This document shows, piece after piece, positions 1 to 7,600 of a DNA stretch of 64,000 nucleotides. The DNA is from Rhodobacter capsulatus (GTDB taxonomy: Bacteria; Pseudomonadota; Alphaproteobacteria; Rhodobacterales; Rhodobacteraceae). The number at the start of each line of letters is the position of its first letter. Within the stretch, counting starts at the first letter, position 1. The position numbers and the translations under genes were made by a program. The notes beneath the pieces were generated by a model that saw only the letters and a list, made by a program, of their open reading frames with translations, was not told where the DNA came from and ran no database searches. The stretch lies in the NCBI RefSeq assembly GCF_003254295.1, contig NZ_QKZO01000007.1, positions 62,001 to 126,000 on the forward strand, given 5' to 3'.

Positions 1-845
1 AAGGCCGGATCGAGCGGGTCGCAATCGGCGGGCGGCTCGGCGACGAAGCCGAAAAAGGCGTCATCGGTGATCGCGCCGCGCAGCACGCCCTCGGCATAGC
101 CGCGCAGCTCGCCGCAGAGCGACTGGCGGTCATGGCCCGCGGTGGTGATCACCCAGTCGATCGGCTGCGCCCGCGCGATCATCGATTCGACGATCGTTTC
201 GGCCAGTTCGCGGTCGGTCCAGCGGTGCATCTCGTCGCGCGCCAGAAAGCTCGGGTTGATCCCGTCGCTGGAATCGCCATCGCGCGACAGGCACTTGATC
301 ACCCCGTCCACCCGCGGCGTGACGATCTCGTGGCGCATCGTCTGCATCATCCTGCAAAGGACCGGCGAGCGCTTGACGATCCGCCCCACCTCCTTGAACA
401 AAAGCCCCGCCTGATCGCGCGTCGTCGCCGCGCAAAAGCCCTGCGGCGCCGCCTCGCCGTCCAGAAGCTGGGTGAACAGCATCGGCACCGCGGTATCGGT
501 GGTCTTGCCGTTCTTCTTGCCGACCTGATGATAGGTCGAGCGGAACCGGCGCAGCCCCGAGCCTTCGCGCTTCCAGCCAAAGACCGAGCCGTGCCGGAAC
601 ACCTGCCAGGGCTGCAGCTCCAGCGGCCTGCCCGCCATCGGGCCGACCGTATGTTGCAGCATCCGCGCGAAATTGATGATCCGGTCGGCGGCGGCGCAGT
701 CGAAGTAAAGCCCGCGTTCGGCGCCGGTGTCGAGATCGCGCAGATGGCGCGCGCAGGCCAGCCGCACCAGCTCGCCCGCCACGATCCGCCCCTCCATCAC
801 ATCGGTCGCATAGCGCGAGACCGGGTGATCAAGCGCAGGGCGCAT
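1..845 (-). CDS. Phage terminase large subunit (3' end outside window)
   Basis: ATP-driven motor and nuclease that packages phage DNA into proheads. The frame is open from ATG 845 to the window edge (281 residues, no stop). Visible features are an LQPWQ segment at residues 77-81, a Walker A-like VGKKNGKT at 108-115, and further on a DEMHRW acidic block fitting Walker B followed by a TTAGHD motif fitting the coupling segment. The start overlaps the end of the small-terminase gene, consistent with translational coupling. The nuclease domain would lie beyond the left edge. Confidence 0.9.
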   Translation of the reverse strand, partial: MRPALDHPVSRYATDVMEGRIVAGELVRLACARHLRDLDTGAERGLYFDCAAADRIINFARMLQHTVGPMAGRPLELQPWQVFRHGSVFGWKREGSGLRRFRSTYHQVGKKNGKTTDTAVPMLFTQLLDGEAAPQGFCAATTRDQAGLLFKEVGRIVKRSPVLCRMMQTMRHEIVTPRVDGVIKCLSRDGDSSDGINPSFLARDEMHRWTDRELAETIVESMIARAQPIDWVITTAGHDRQSLCGELRGYAEGVLRGAITDDAFFGFVAEPPADCDPLDPA

Positions 846-1269
846 TCACCGCCCGCATCAGATCCTCAAAAAGATCGCCCTGGCTCGCCGCGCCGAGCCG
901 CTTCTCGTCGATCGGCGAGAGCCCGAAAAGCGCGCCGAGCCGGATCATTCCCTCCAGCGCGGATTTGCGCAGATGCACCTCGGGGCGGGTGCGCTTCTGG
1001 TTGCCGTTGCGCCCCGCGCCGGTCTCGTAGGTCACGCCGTTCGCGCCGATATCGCGCGTCATCGCGATATAGACCGCGACCTCCTCGCAATAGCCCGCGA
1101 AGAGCTCGTGATAATGCGGCTCCAGCCGCTTGAGCCGGACCAGCTGCGGGGCCAGCCGCAGCCAGACCGCGCGCGCATCCGCGCTCATGAACTCGGGCGG
1201 CGCCGGAATGGTCTCGTCTTCGCCCTTCATCGGGGTGACGATCCTCAGAGTGCCTTTCGCGCCGCGCAT
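829..1269 (-). CDS. Phage terminase small subunit, P27 family
   Basis: Protein of 146 residues that would recognise the packaging site and load the large subunit. The segment around ADARAVWLRLAPQL and the later LRKSALEGMIRLGALFGLSP match the P27 small-terminase pattern. ATG 1269 was chosen because the conserved region begins soon after it; the reading frame stays open further upstream but that part is low-complexity. The gene sits between an HNH nuclease and the large terminase and overlaps the latter by 17 bases. Confidence 0.85.
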   Translation of the reverse strand: MRGAKGTLRIVTPMKGEDETIPAPPEFMSADARAVWLRLAPQLVRLKRLEPHYHELFAGYCEEVAVYIAMTRDIGANGVTYETGAGRNGNQKRTRPEVHLRKSALEGMIRLGALFGLSPIDEKRLGAASQGDLFEDLMRAVNAPCA

Positions 1270-1393
1270 GCCGCCCCCCGTGTTCCTTCCTTCCAAGTGG
1301 GTTTTTGATCCCAATTTCCCGCCCGCGAAAACGGAGCTCCTCCCGCCGGTGCGGGGGGGAGGGGGCCAGTTTCCGGATACCCCCCGGGGGGGC

Positions 1394-1768
1394 TCAGTCC
1401 GCGCCGTGCCAGATCTCGCGCGCGGTCTTGCGCGAATGGCAGCGCTTGCACAGCGGCTGCCAGTTCGTCCGGTCCCAGAACGCCCGCGCATCGCCCCTGT
1501 GGCGGGTGATGTGATCGACCTCGCGCGCGGCTTCGATCACGCCCAGTTCGGCGCAATCGGCACAAAGCGGATGCGCCGCCAGAAAGGCCGCCGCCGCCCG
1601 CCGCCAGCGCGGATCGTGATAAAGCGCGTGCCAGCGCGTGGCCTCGGCCGAGCGTGCGGCTTTGGCCTTGCGCTCCCGGTCACGGGCCAGATGTTCGGGG
1701 CAACGCGAGCCGCCGGGCAGGGCCAGCGCCTCGCAGCCCGGCGCCGAACACAGCTTCCTGATCGCCAT
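1394..1768 (-). CDS. Phage HNH endonuclease
   Basis: A 124-residue protein with an HNH fold: CADC and CKRCH cysteine pairs that can bind zinc, an EVDHITRHRGD core, and NWQPLCKRCHSRKT. The N-terminus carries a further CSAPGC...C pair. HNH proteins next to terminases in HK97-like phages assist DNA cleavage during packaging; that role is inferred from position. ATG 1768 (MAIRKLC) is preferred over an in-frame ATG at 1798. Confidence 0.88.
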   Translation of the reverse strand: MAIRKLCSAPGCEALALPGGSRCPEHLARDRERKAKAARSAEATRWHALYHDPRWRRAAAAFLAAHPLCADCAELGVIEAAREVDHITRHRGDARAFWDRTNWQPLCKRCHSRKTAREIWHGAD

Positions 1769-1890
1769 GTCGTCCCCGGAAAATAAAAACGCCCGCAAGG
1801 CCGGTCAGCCTTCGGGCGCAATTCGAGATCATGCAAAATCCATACGCAGTCGCGATTTAACGGTCAAGCGCAAAGTCGCATTCGTTTTGG

Positions 1891-2802
1891 TCAAGCGCAA
1901 AGTCGCATCCGCTCCAGGGCCGCCGCCAGCGCCTTGCGCAGGGCTTCGATGTTCTGCCCGCTCTTCGCCCAGCCATGCGCCAGCAGCACATCGCCAAGGC
2001 TCTGGCCCTGCAGGCAGAAACCGTCGACCAGCGCCCGGTCCGCGATCAGGCGCGCGCCGCCCTCTTCGGCGCGTTTCGAGGGCCGCACCCGGCGCACCGA
2101 GAGCGCCGCGCCGGGGCCGATCCGCGCCTGCATCCGCGCCAGCCGCGCCGCCGCCTGGGCGTGCCGTTCGATCCAGTCGAGCCCGCCCGCGCCGCCGCCG
2201 CCGAGCCGCCCTTCGAGGCTGGAGCATCTGACCCCGCCCGCCGAGACGAATTCGGCCAGCGCCGCATAGCTGCGCCCCGCCAGAACCTGCCCGGGCGAGA
2301 ACGGCGCCGCCTGACCGCGCCGCTGCGCCGCCCGGTCCATCTTGTCGAAGAGATCGGCGCGGCGCACCGCATCGCGGCCGCGATAGCCCGCCGGTTCCGC
2401 GGCAAAGCCCGCGGCGCCCTTCGGCACCATCGCGACCGGCTGAAACCGCAGCGCGGCGCCCCGCGCGGGCGCGGCCGCGATCTCCGGCCCGCAGCTTTGC
2501 GGCGCCGCCGCCCGCGCCATCACGCAGGCCTGCGCCAGCGCCTGCATCCGCGTGACTGAGAGCACCACCTCAAGCGGGCCACCCGCGCCGCCCCGTCGCG
2601 CCCAAAGCTCGCTCCGCGCCACCGCTTTCGTCGTCAGCGCCCAGTCAAGCACCTCGACCCAGAAGCGGAACTGTGCCCGATCGCGCGCGGCCAGCGCCCG
2701 GATCGCCGCGGGATCGGCCGTGCCCGTCAGATGGCGCACCGCCAGATCCGCCAGAACCGTCGCGGGAACGACCCGCCCCCCGGGAAATGTCATCAGGCTC
2801 AT
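1891..2802 (-). CDS. Phage protein of unknown function, 303 aa
   Basis: Begins MSLMTFPGG at ATG 2802, which overlaps the stop of the preceding gene as ATGA, so the two are probably co-translated. It is Ala/Arg-rich with no motif I recognise. The C-terminal third, from GARLIADRALVDGFCLQG to the end, is helical and could be DNA-binding, but this is a guess. It lies between the early regulators/replication gene and the packaging genes. Codon usage resembles its neighbours. Confidence 0.7.
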   Translation of the reverse strand: MSLMTFPGGRVVPATVLADLAVRHLTGTADPAAIRALAARDRAQFRFWVEVLDWALTTKAVARSELWARRGGAGGPLEVVLSVTRMQALAQACVMARAAAPQSCGPEIAAAPARGAALRFQPVAMVPKGAAGFAAEPAGYRGRDAVRRADLFDKMDRAAQRRGQAAPFSPGQVLAGRSYAALAEFVSAGGVRCSSLEGRLGGGGAGGLDWIERHAQAAARLARMQARIGPGAALSVRRVRPSKRAEEGGARLIADRALVDGFCLQGQSLGDVLLAHGWAKSGQNIEALRKALAAALERMRLCA

Positions 2803-3449
2803 GCTGCGCGATCCTCTGCATCCGAACTCTTCATCATCGCCTCCGCCAGCGCCAGATCGGCGTGATAGGCCTCCAGCCAGGCGTGATCCTCGCGGCGCAG
2901 GCTGCTGCCGCGCTCCAGCATCTGGCGCAGCCCGGCGCGGCGGCGGGCATTGTCGGCGGCCTCTTCGCGCAGCTTCGAGATCATGTAACGCCCGGGCGGC
3001 GGGCCCAGCCGCCGGGCCATCCGCATCAGCTCGACCAGATAGCCGCCGTCGCGCGCCTCGCGCCCCGCCGCCGAACGCAGCAACGAGGCGACGTAATCGC
3101 TTCTTTGCGGCGGCGGCTGTTCCAGCCCATAGGCCCAGCTCAGCAAGAGCGCCGGTTCCGGCCAGACCCCGCGCGCCTGTTTGAGCGCCATCTCGCACAG
3201 GCCCCGCAGGTTCTGTCGGCTCATGTAAGACAGCCTGCGCGCGATCATCGCCTGATCGCGGGCATGGTCCCCGGCCGTCACCTTGCGGCTGCGCCGCAGC
3301 CCGGCCATCGGCCCGAGCAACTCGGCGCGCACCCGCGCCTCGCTCCGGCCCCCGTCCGGACGTTCACCGTCCGGCCGCTCCACGTCCTGTTCCTGATCCT
3401 GCCCTGTCATCTTCCCTGCTCCTTTCTCAGCACTTATCCACATATCCAC
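2799..3449 (-). CDS. Phage protein of unknown function, 216 aa
   Basis: The start at ATG 3449 begins MDMWISAEKG; an in-frame ATG at 3410 (MTGQDQEQ) has a well placed AAGGAG-like site upstream and may be the true start, giving 203 residues. The N-terminus is acidic and polar, the rest is Arg-rich and helical (SRKVTAGDHARDQAMIARRLSYM). No family is recognised. It overlaps the next gene by ATGA and lies directly downstream of a repeat-rich intergenic stretch. Confidence 0.65.
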   Translation of the reverse strand: MDMWISAEKGAGKMTGQDQEQDVERPDGERPDGGRSEARVRAELLGPMAGLRRSRKVTAGDHARDQAMIARRLSYMSRQNLRGLCEMALKQARGVWPEPALLLSWAYGLEQPPPQRSDYVASLLRSAAGREARDGGYLVELMRMARRLGPPPGRYMISKLREEAADNARRRAGLRQMLERGSSLRREDHAWLEAYHADLALAEAMMKSSDAEDRAA

Positions 3450-3509
3450 AGGTTCGCCCGCCCGGGCCTGCCTGAGGATCGGCCTCTATCCCTTTCAATG
3501 TCTTGTCCT

Positions 3510-3583
3510 TTTCCCTGTCGTGCAGGACAGTCCGAGAGTGTCCGGGACTGTCTTGACACTGTCTTTCGGACAATCTTGGACAG
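3510..3583. repeat. Cluster of short GACAGTC/GACTGTC repeats, origin or operator candidate
   Basis: Within about 75 bases the motif GGACA/TGTCC and its extensions recur on both strands: GGACAGTCC near 3524, GTGTCCGGGAC near 3538, GACTGTC at 3546-3552, ACTGTC near 3557, GGACAA near 3567 and GGACAGT near 3578. GACAGTC (3526-3532) and GACTGTC (3546-3552) form an inverted pair. The cluster sits just past the end of a likely replication gene. Dense short repeats of this type are known at phage origins and repressor-binding regions; which applies here is open. Confidence 0.5.
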
Positions 3584-4249
3584 TTATGGCCGGTCCGATC
3601 TGGCCCGCATGGTCAGCGCCAGCATGTGATCCGACCAGGCCGCCAGCGCCCGCTCGACCCATACCGAGGACCGGTACTCGCAGCCCTGGCTCACCAGCCA
3701 TTCATCCATGAACAGCAGCGCCGCATCGTTCTTGGCCAGATCCGCCGCATAGCCGGAGATCGTGATCCGCAGCCGCTGGCGGCGCTTGGCGGCATTGGCC
3801 GCCTCGTTCTTCGCGCGGTTGTCTTCCTTGCGCGCGATCGCTTCGGTCAGGGTGCGCAGCACCATCGGATGCATCAACCGGATCTCGCCGCCATCGCAGC
3901 GGCAGCGCTCCCAGCGGTGCAGGGGGCCGTAGGGCAGGCTGCACAGCGCCCGCATATGCACCGGATCGACCATCACCAGCCGCGCCAGAATGTCGGTGTC
4001 GATCGGCAGCGTGCCGACCGGCGACTGGTCATAGGAGATGAAGATCAGATCCAGATAGAGCGCCCGGCATTCGGCCGTGCCGCGCAAGCGCATGTCGGAG
4101 TTCAGCCAGCGCCGCCGTTCCCAGGGCACGAAGTAATGGCTGTCGAGCCGGTCTTCGTTCGACAGCGGATAGTCGCGGATCTCCTCGGCGCCCACCGGCT
4201 TGAAGAGCGCGGCGCGCTGTATCCCGGCCCCATGGAATGCCTCAACCAT
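3584..4249 (-). CDS. Putative phage replication protein, DUF1376/YdaU-like
   Basis: 221 residues. The block from ECRALYLDLIFISYDQSPVGTL through LARLVMVDP resembles the DUF1376/YdaU domain found in phage replication initiators: a winged-helix-like region with a conserved aliphatic run and a small-substrate LP motif. The middle part is charged and coiled (ARKEDNRAKNEAANAAKRRQR). No helicase loader or primase follows it in the operon. The family assignment comes from pattern memory only and is moderate. ATG 4249 overlaps a tiny upstream reading frame. Confidence 0.55.
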   Translation of the reverse strand: MVEAFHGAGIQRAALFKPVGAEEIRDYPLSNEDRLDSHYFVPWERRRWLNSDMRLRGTAECRALYLDLIFISYDQSPVGTLPIDTDILARLVMVDPVHMRALCSLPYGPLHRWERCRCDGGEIRLMHPMVLRTLTEAIARKEDNRAKNEAANAAKRRQRLRITISGYAADLAKNDAALLFMDEWLVSQGCEYRSSVWVERALAAWSDHMLALTMRARSDRP

Positions 4250-4343
4250 CGCAGATCCTCCCCGCGTTGAGAACTGCCCCGCCGACAGGCGGCAGCATCA
4301 CCTTGCCCTGTGCCCGCGGCCCGCTGATCAGCTTCATGCCCAT
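4242..4343 (-). CDS. Possible tiny phage ORF, 33 aa
   Basis: A small frame starting MGMKLISGPRAQG fills the gap between the 106-aa gene and the DUF1376-like gene and overlaps the latter's start. It has no clear ribosome-binding site and no recognised family. It is listed only because phage operons are tightly packed and there is otherwise a 109-base gap here. Confidence 0.25.
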   Translation of the reverse strand: MGMKLISGPRAQGKVMLPPVGGAVLNAGRICDG

Positions 4344-4358
4344 CGTGCCGCCCCGTCC

Positions 4359-4679
4359 TCAGAACGCCCGCGCCAGCAGGTCATCGACCTCGCCCAGCTC
4401 GGGCGGCACCTCGACCCCGGCAAAGGCCACCGCCATCGCCGCCCAGGGCGCGCAGCCGATCCGGTCCAGAAAATGCAGCATGCGCAGGCTCGGCACCGCC
4501 AGCAGCACCAGCGCGCCGCCCTCGGGCGGTCCCTGCACCAGCCGCACCAGCCCCGCGGCGTCGCAAAACCGCTCGACCGCGTCGATCTCGCCATCGCCCA
4601 GAAGCGCCAGCCGGTCGCGCATCAGCCCCAGAAACCGCGCCATCCGCCCGGTCTCGATCCGCAGCGCCGCGCCGCTCAT
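4359..4679 (-). CDS. Phage protein of unknown function, 106 aa
   Basis: Small acidic protein (MSGAALRIETGRMARF) whose start overlaps the end of the upstream regulator, consistent with co-translation. No domain recognised. The leucine-rich C-terminal half suggests a compact helical fold. Its place between early regulators and the replication-like gene suggests an early function. Confidence 0.6.
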   Translation of the reverse strand: MSGAALRIETGRMARFLGLMRDRLALLGDGEIDAVERFCDAAGLVRLVQGPPEGGALVLLAVPSLRMLHFLDRIGCAPWAAMAVAFAGVEVPPELGEVDDLLARAF

Positions 4680-5122
4680 GGCCGCCCCCGCGCCGCCGGG
4701 TCATAGGCCAGCGGCTCCAAGAGCTCGATCAGCCGCGCCGCCAGCGGGCGCATCTGCGCCGCCTCGCGGTGATCGACGTAACCATCTGCCACCGCTTCGG
4801 AAATCTGCATCACCAGCTCGCCCAGCGAGGCCGCCACCCGCAGATGCTCGGGCTCGCCCGGGCTTGCCTCATGCGCCATCTGCCCGCAGGCCGCCAGAAT
4901 GTCGCTGGTAAAGCTCGGCCCCAGCACCGAGCAGATCGACAACAGCGCGTTCAGCTGCGGCGTCGCCCCCTGCACATAGCTCTCCAGCGTCCGCGTCGGG
5001 ATGCCCGTCGCATCCGACAGCGCCGGAAACGAAAACCGCCGCCCCCGCCCGACCCGAAGCCGCAGCGCATCCTCGATCCGCCGCGCCGCATCTTCTTGCG
5101 AAATCAAAGTGCCGTTTCTCAT
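4676..5122 (-). CDS. Phage helix-turn-helix regulator, 148 aa
   Basis: The central segment SFPALSDATGIPTRTLESYVQG (about residues 30-52) reads as a helix-turn-helix. The C-terminal part is helical (HLRVAASLGELVMQISEAVADG). Its position, second in the leftward operon directly after a Cro-like gene with ATGA overlap, suits a CII-like activator or second early regulator. It is not a recognised named family. Confidence 0.65.
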   Translation of the reverse strand: MRNGTLISQEDAARRIEDALRLRVGRGRRFSFPALSDATGIPTRTLESYVQGATPQLNALLSICSVLGPSFTSDILAACGQMAHEASPGEPEHLRVAASLGELVMQISEAVADGYVDHREAAQMRPLAARLIELLEPLAYDPAARGRP

Positions 5123-5478
5123 GGGAGACGTCCCTCCGCACCGTCAGGATGACGCGTATCGGTCAAGGAATTTTGGGAAAGGTCAGGTGCCATTTGAACG
5201 GCAGGCAAGGTGCGAAGACCCGGCGCAAGGCTCGCGCCCTCGGCAACGGCTGGGGGATCAGGCCAGTCGAAGAAATGCTCCGGCCGCAGATCGATTCCGC
5301 GCGCCCGCGCCGCGGCGAGGAGCGCCTTCTGGCAGTCCGCAGGGATCAGCCCATCGGTGCCGCCGCGCGCGCGGGGATACTCCCAACGCCGCACCCTCGC
5401 GGCGCTGCGGCAGGTCATCTCGGCAACGGCATCGTATCCGCCGCAAATCTGGATCACTCGTTTGGCAGGGTTCAACAT
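5119..5478 (-). CDS. Cro-like phage regulator
   Basis: 119 residues from ATG 5478 (MLNPAKRVIQICGG). The segment CGGYDAVAEMTCRSAARVRRWEYPRARGGTDGLIP matches Cro/YdaS-like HTH regulators, which recognise short operators upstream of their own gene. It is the first gene of the leftward operon and faces the short repressor gene across 94 bases holding an exact 17-bp palindrome. It overlaps the next gene by ATGA. Confidence 0.75.
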   Translation of the reverse strand: MLNPAKRVIQICGGYDAVAEMTCRSAARVRRWEYPRARGGTDGLIPADCQKALLAAARARGIDLRPEHFFDWPDPPAVAEGASLAPGLRTLPAVQMAPDLSQNSLTDTRHPDGAEGRLP

Positions 5479-5486
5479 GCCGAGAC

Positions 5487-5503
5487 ATTGCGATAATCGC
5501 AAT
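5487..5503. promoter_or_regulatory. Operator OA, perfect palindrome between Cro-like and repressor genes
   Basis: ATTGCGATAATCGCAAT is a perfect 17-bp dyad 9 bases upstream of the Cro-like start codon. A weaker version (TTGCGATTTTCGGCA) lies at about 5522-5536 in the same gap. Matching sites recur at 6425-6441 and 6460-6476. The obvious binders are the Cro-like protein and the divergent short repressor. Confidence 0.75.
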
Positions 5504-5572
5504 GTTCGGTCAAGTGACGACTTGCGATTTTCGGCAGTTTTCGATTTTCGCAGCTTTTGCGATGCTGCGGCC

Positions 5573-5917
5573 ATGGAAGTGATTGACGGAAACTGGATCA
5601 AGCAACGCCTGACAGGCCGGAGGGGCGAGAAAACCGAACTCGCTCAAGCTCTCGGCATTTCTCTGGAGAAGGTCACCAAGACACTCTCGGGCAGTCGTCG
5701 GGTGCAACCCGAGGAGATCCCGAAGGTTCTGGAGTTCTTCAGGGCGCAAGGGGGGCGGACTAGGACGGACACCTTTGCAGCGATCTTCGAGCATCTTCCA
5801 CCAAAGCTGCAAGAGCAGGCGGAAGAGTTTCTTCTCTACCTAAAAGCGAAAGCAGAAAGTCCAGAAGAAGGTCCTGTTGATCCGCAGAAAGCGCCTCGGC
5901 ATGCTTCTGAAAAGTGA
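5573..5917 (+). CDS. Short phage repressor-like HTH protein
   Basis: 114 residues (MEVIDGNWIKQRLTGR). Residues about 20-45 (KTELAQALGISLEKVTKTLSG) form a classic HTH_3/XRE helix-turn-helix. There is no C-terminal LexA-type peptidase domain, so it cannot be a self-cleaving CI repressor; prophages with such short repressors are often induced through an antirepressor. It is divergent from the Cro-like gene and flanked by the shared palindromes, supporting a role as the lysogeny repressor. Confidence 0.75.
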   Translation: MEVIDGNWIKQRLTGRRGEKTELAQALGISLEKVTKTLSGSRRVQPEEIPKVLEFFRAQGGRTRTDTFAAIFEHLPPKLQEQAEEFLLYLKAKAESPEEGPVDPQKAPRHASEK

Positions 5918-6424
5918 CTGCGTCCACCCTGACCCCCTATCTCCAAGGGCCGGAACCTTACGGGAACATTGTCCGCGTTCAAGCCGCCAGATCTTGCGGT
6001 CAGGTACCCACCAAACCGCAAAAAGAGACATGCGGCGACATTAGTTTCAAAAGAATCAATATGTTATGAGCGCTGACGAGGGCGCTTGCCGAGAGGCCCC
6101 CGGAAAGCGGATCGCGGGCAGGCTCGGCACCGAGGCGATTGCCCTTTTCGCACTGCCACCTTGAGAGTGGCGACTATGCTTTCACGCGATGAAAATGGCC
6201 GCCCGTCGGCAGAAAGATTGCGCCTGCCGCCGAGCGACGCGCCCAGGGCACGGTCCCCCGCATCGCAGCGTCGCAACCTTGGAAGAATTGCACGCAGATC
6301 GACCGCCGCTGTGGCGCTGCCTTCACCGTCGCTCGGCCTTGGCCTCGCCGGAAAGCGGGGCTTTTGAGCTTCGGTCCCCCAGGGCCCGCCCGTCGAAGTC
6401 CCCACGAATCGAAGCAAATGAAAA
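5918..6424. other. Non-coding stretch after the repressor gene
   Basis: About 500 bases with no convincing gene on either strand; the open frames that cross it have no start signals, no recognisable domains and no continuity with neighbours. It may contain the remains of a lost gene. It ends at the operator and promoter before the 72-aa protein. Confidence 0.5.
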
Positions 6425-6479
6425 GTTGCGATAAGCGCAACTTCATGGCTTGACCTGCGATTGCGATTATCGCAACAAT
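6425..6479 (+). promoter_or_regulatory. Rightward prophage promoter with two operator copies
   Basis: Two copies of the palindrome, GTTGCGATAAGCGCAAC (6425-6441) and ATTGCGATTATCGCAAC (6460-6476), flank and overlap a promoter-like TTGACC (6450-6455). A possible -10, AACAAT, lies at 6474-6479. The second operator therefore covers the spacer and -10 region, a repressing position. Downstream are the 72-aa membrane protein and the GapR-family gene. Confidence 0.6.
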
Positions 6480-6509
6480 ACCGCACCAACCACCACACAG
6501 GAGGCAGTG

Positions 6510-6728
6510 ATGCGGCGCGACGAACCCAGATTTTTGCGACTGCGCGACGGGCTTGCCGTGTCGCATCACCCCTCGCTCTCGTTTCCCGCCTATGCGGCGA
6601 TCCTCGCGGCCACGCTGCTCTTCGGCCATCTGGGCCTGCGCACCGCCTTGAACCTCACCCTCGCGCTCGAACCGCACATCTGCCACCCGGCCCTTGCGGC
6701 GGCGCCTCTCTATCCCGAGTGCCGCTGA
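6510..6728 (+). CDS. Small phage membrane protein, 72 aa
   Basis: Starts at ATG 6510 after a strong AGGAGG-like site (GGAGG at 6499-6503). It has one clear hydrophobic segment (YAAILAATLLFGHLGLRTAL) and a C-terminal pair of cysteines. No family recognised. It is the first gene behind the second operator-controlled promoter. Confidence 0.55.
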   Translation: MRRDEPRFLRLRDGLAVSHHPSLSFPAYAAILAATLLFGHLGLRTALNLTLALEPHICHPALAAAPLYPECR

Positions 6729-6797
6729 CTCCCGGCCTGGCACCTGGCCCGGGCGCTCAAGCGACGCCGCGCCCGGGCCCTTTTTCCAGGACACAGG

Positions 6798-7091
6798 ATG
6801 CTGGACCAGACCCCGATGAAAGAGACCGCCGCCGATCGCGCGGTGCGCGATCGCGCCTATGCCGTCGCCGCCGACGAGCTGCGCCAGTTTGTCGAACAAT
6901 ACGAGCAGCTTGACGCCGAAAAGAAGGACATCGCCGAGCAGCAGAAGGACATCATGGCCGAGGCCAGAGGGCGCGGCTATGACACCAGGGTGATCCGGAA
7001 GATCATCGCCCTGCGCAAGCGCGACAAGGCCGATGTCGCCGAGGAAGAGGCGATCCTCGATCTCTACAAATCCGCCCTCGGCATGATCTGA
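6798..7091 (+). CDS. GapR-family (DUF2312) DNA-binding protein
   Basis: 97 residues ending near LYKSALGMI. The pattern LRQFVEQYEQLDAEKKDIAEQQKDIMAEARGRGYD and IRKIIALRKRDKADVAEEE is the DUF2312/GapR signature. GapR of Caulobacter is a small nucleoid-associated protein that encircles overtwisted DNA and affects replication and segregation; phage and prophage copies are common in alphaproteobacteria. Here it is carried by the prophage and is likely expressed from the operator-controlled rightward promoter. Confidence 0.88.
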   Translation: MLDQTPMKETAADRAVRDRAYAVAADELRQFVEQYEQLDAEKKDIAEQQKDIMAEARGRGYDTRVIRKIIALRKRDKADVAEEEAILDLYKSALGMI

Positions 7092-7177
7092 GATCCCGTG
7101 CGCCCACCCGCACGGGCATGGCTGCGGCGCGTCATCCCCCCTCCACGCGCCGCAGCCCCCCAACACGCGAGCCCCCC

Positions 7178-7390
7178 ATGACCTTTCCTGTCCGCGTCGA
7201 AGTCATCGACCCAGAGCTTGACGAAGTGATCCGCGACACCGGCCGGTGCGAGATCGACTATCACACCCCCGCCGGTCGCGGCTGGCTGCAGGGGCAGATC
7301 ATGTCCCGGCTGCTGAGCGGCCTTGCGCTGAAAATCACCCCGCTGGCCCGCCCGCGGCACGGCATCCCGAGAGGCAGGAGCGAAACATGA
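7178..7390 (+). CDS. Small phage protein of unknown function, 70 aa
   Basis: MTFPVRVEVIDPELDEVIRD starts at ATG 7178. It is soluble, with no family recognised. Its stop overlaps by ATGA an ATG (7387) of a weak 67-residue frame that I do not believe encodes a protein. Confidence 0.5.
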   Translation: MTFPVRVEVIDPELDEVIRDTGRCEIDYHTPAGRGWLQGQIMSRLLSGLALKITPLARPRHGIPRGRSET

Positions 7391-7492
7391 CCATCATCGG
7401 CGCTATTCTTGTTTTTGTGTCCGTCTTGGTCAACCGGCAAAGCAGGCCAGTATCATTTGCTGGAACATGGAGCGTTCTCCGGCCCGGGGTCT

Positions 7493-7600
7493 ATGAGCAT
7501 GTTCCGCGTCGGAAAAGCCCGCGCTGGCCGCCTGCTCGATGGGCGCACATGGGACGAAATGCCGGGAAGCAAAGGGGGGCAAGCCAATGACCAAACATGA
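7493..7600 (+). pseudogene. C-terminal scrap of a DUF5131 (Gp37/Gp68, three-Cys) gene
   Basis: The frame encodes 35 residues, MSMFRVGKARAGRLLDGRTWDEMPGSKG... . The LLDGRTWDEMP tail matches the C-terminus of DUF5131 proteins, including the intact gene at 23940-24692, which ends RTLDGRTWDELPVSVVA. The catalytic-looking CX6CX2C N-terminus is absent, so this is a remnant. It overlaps the excisionase start. The match is seen directly between the two loci in this window. Confidence 0.7.

Noticed and set aside
6174-7166. 330-aa minus-strand frame across the prophage small genes
   Set aside because: Covers the GapR-family gene antisense; no start signal or domain.
7387-7590. 67-aa open frame with ATGA overlap to the preceding gene
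   Set aside because: Unnatural composition after the first 15 residues; the other frame carries recognisable DUF5131 residues.
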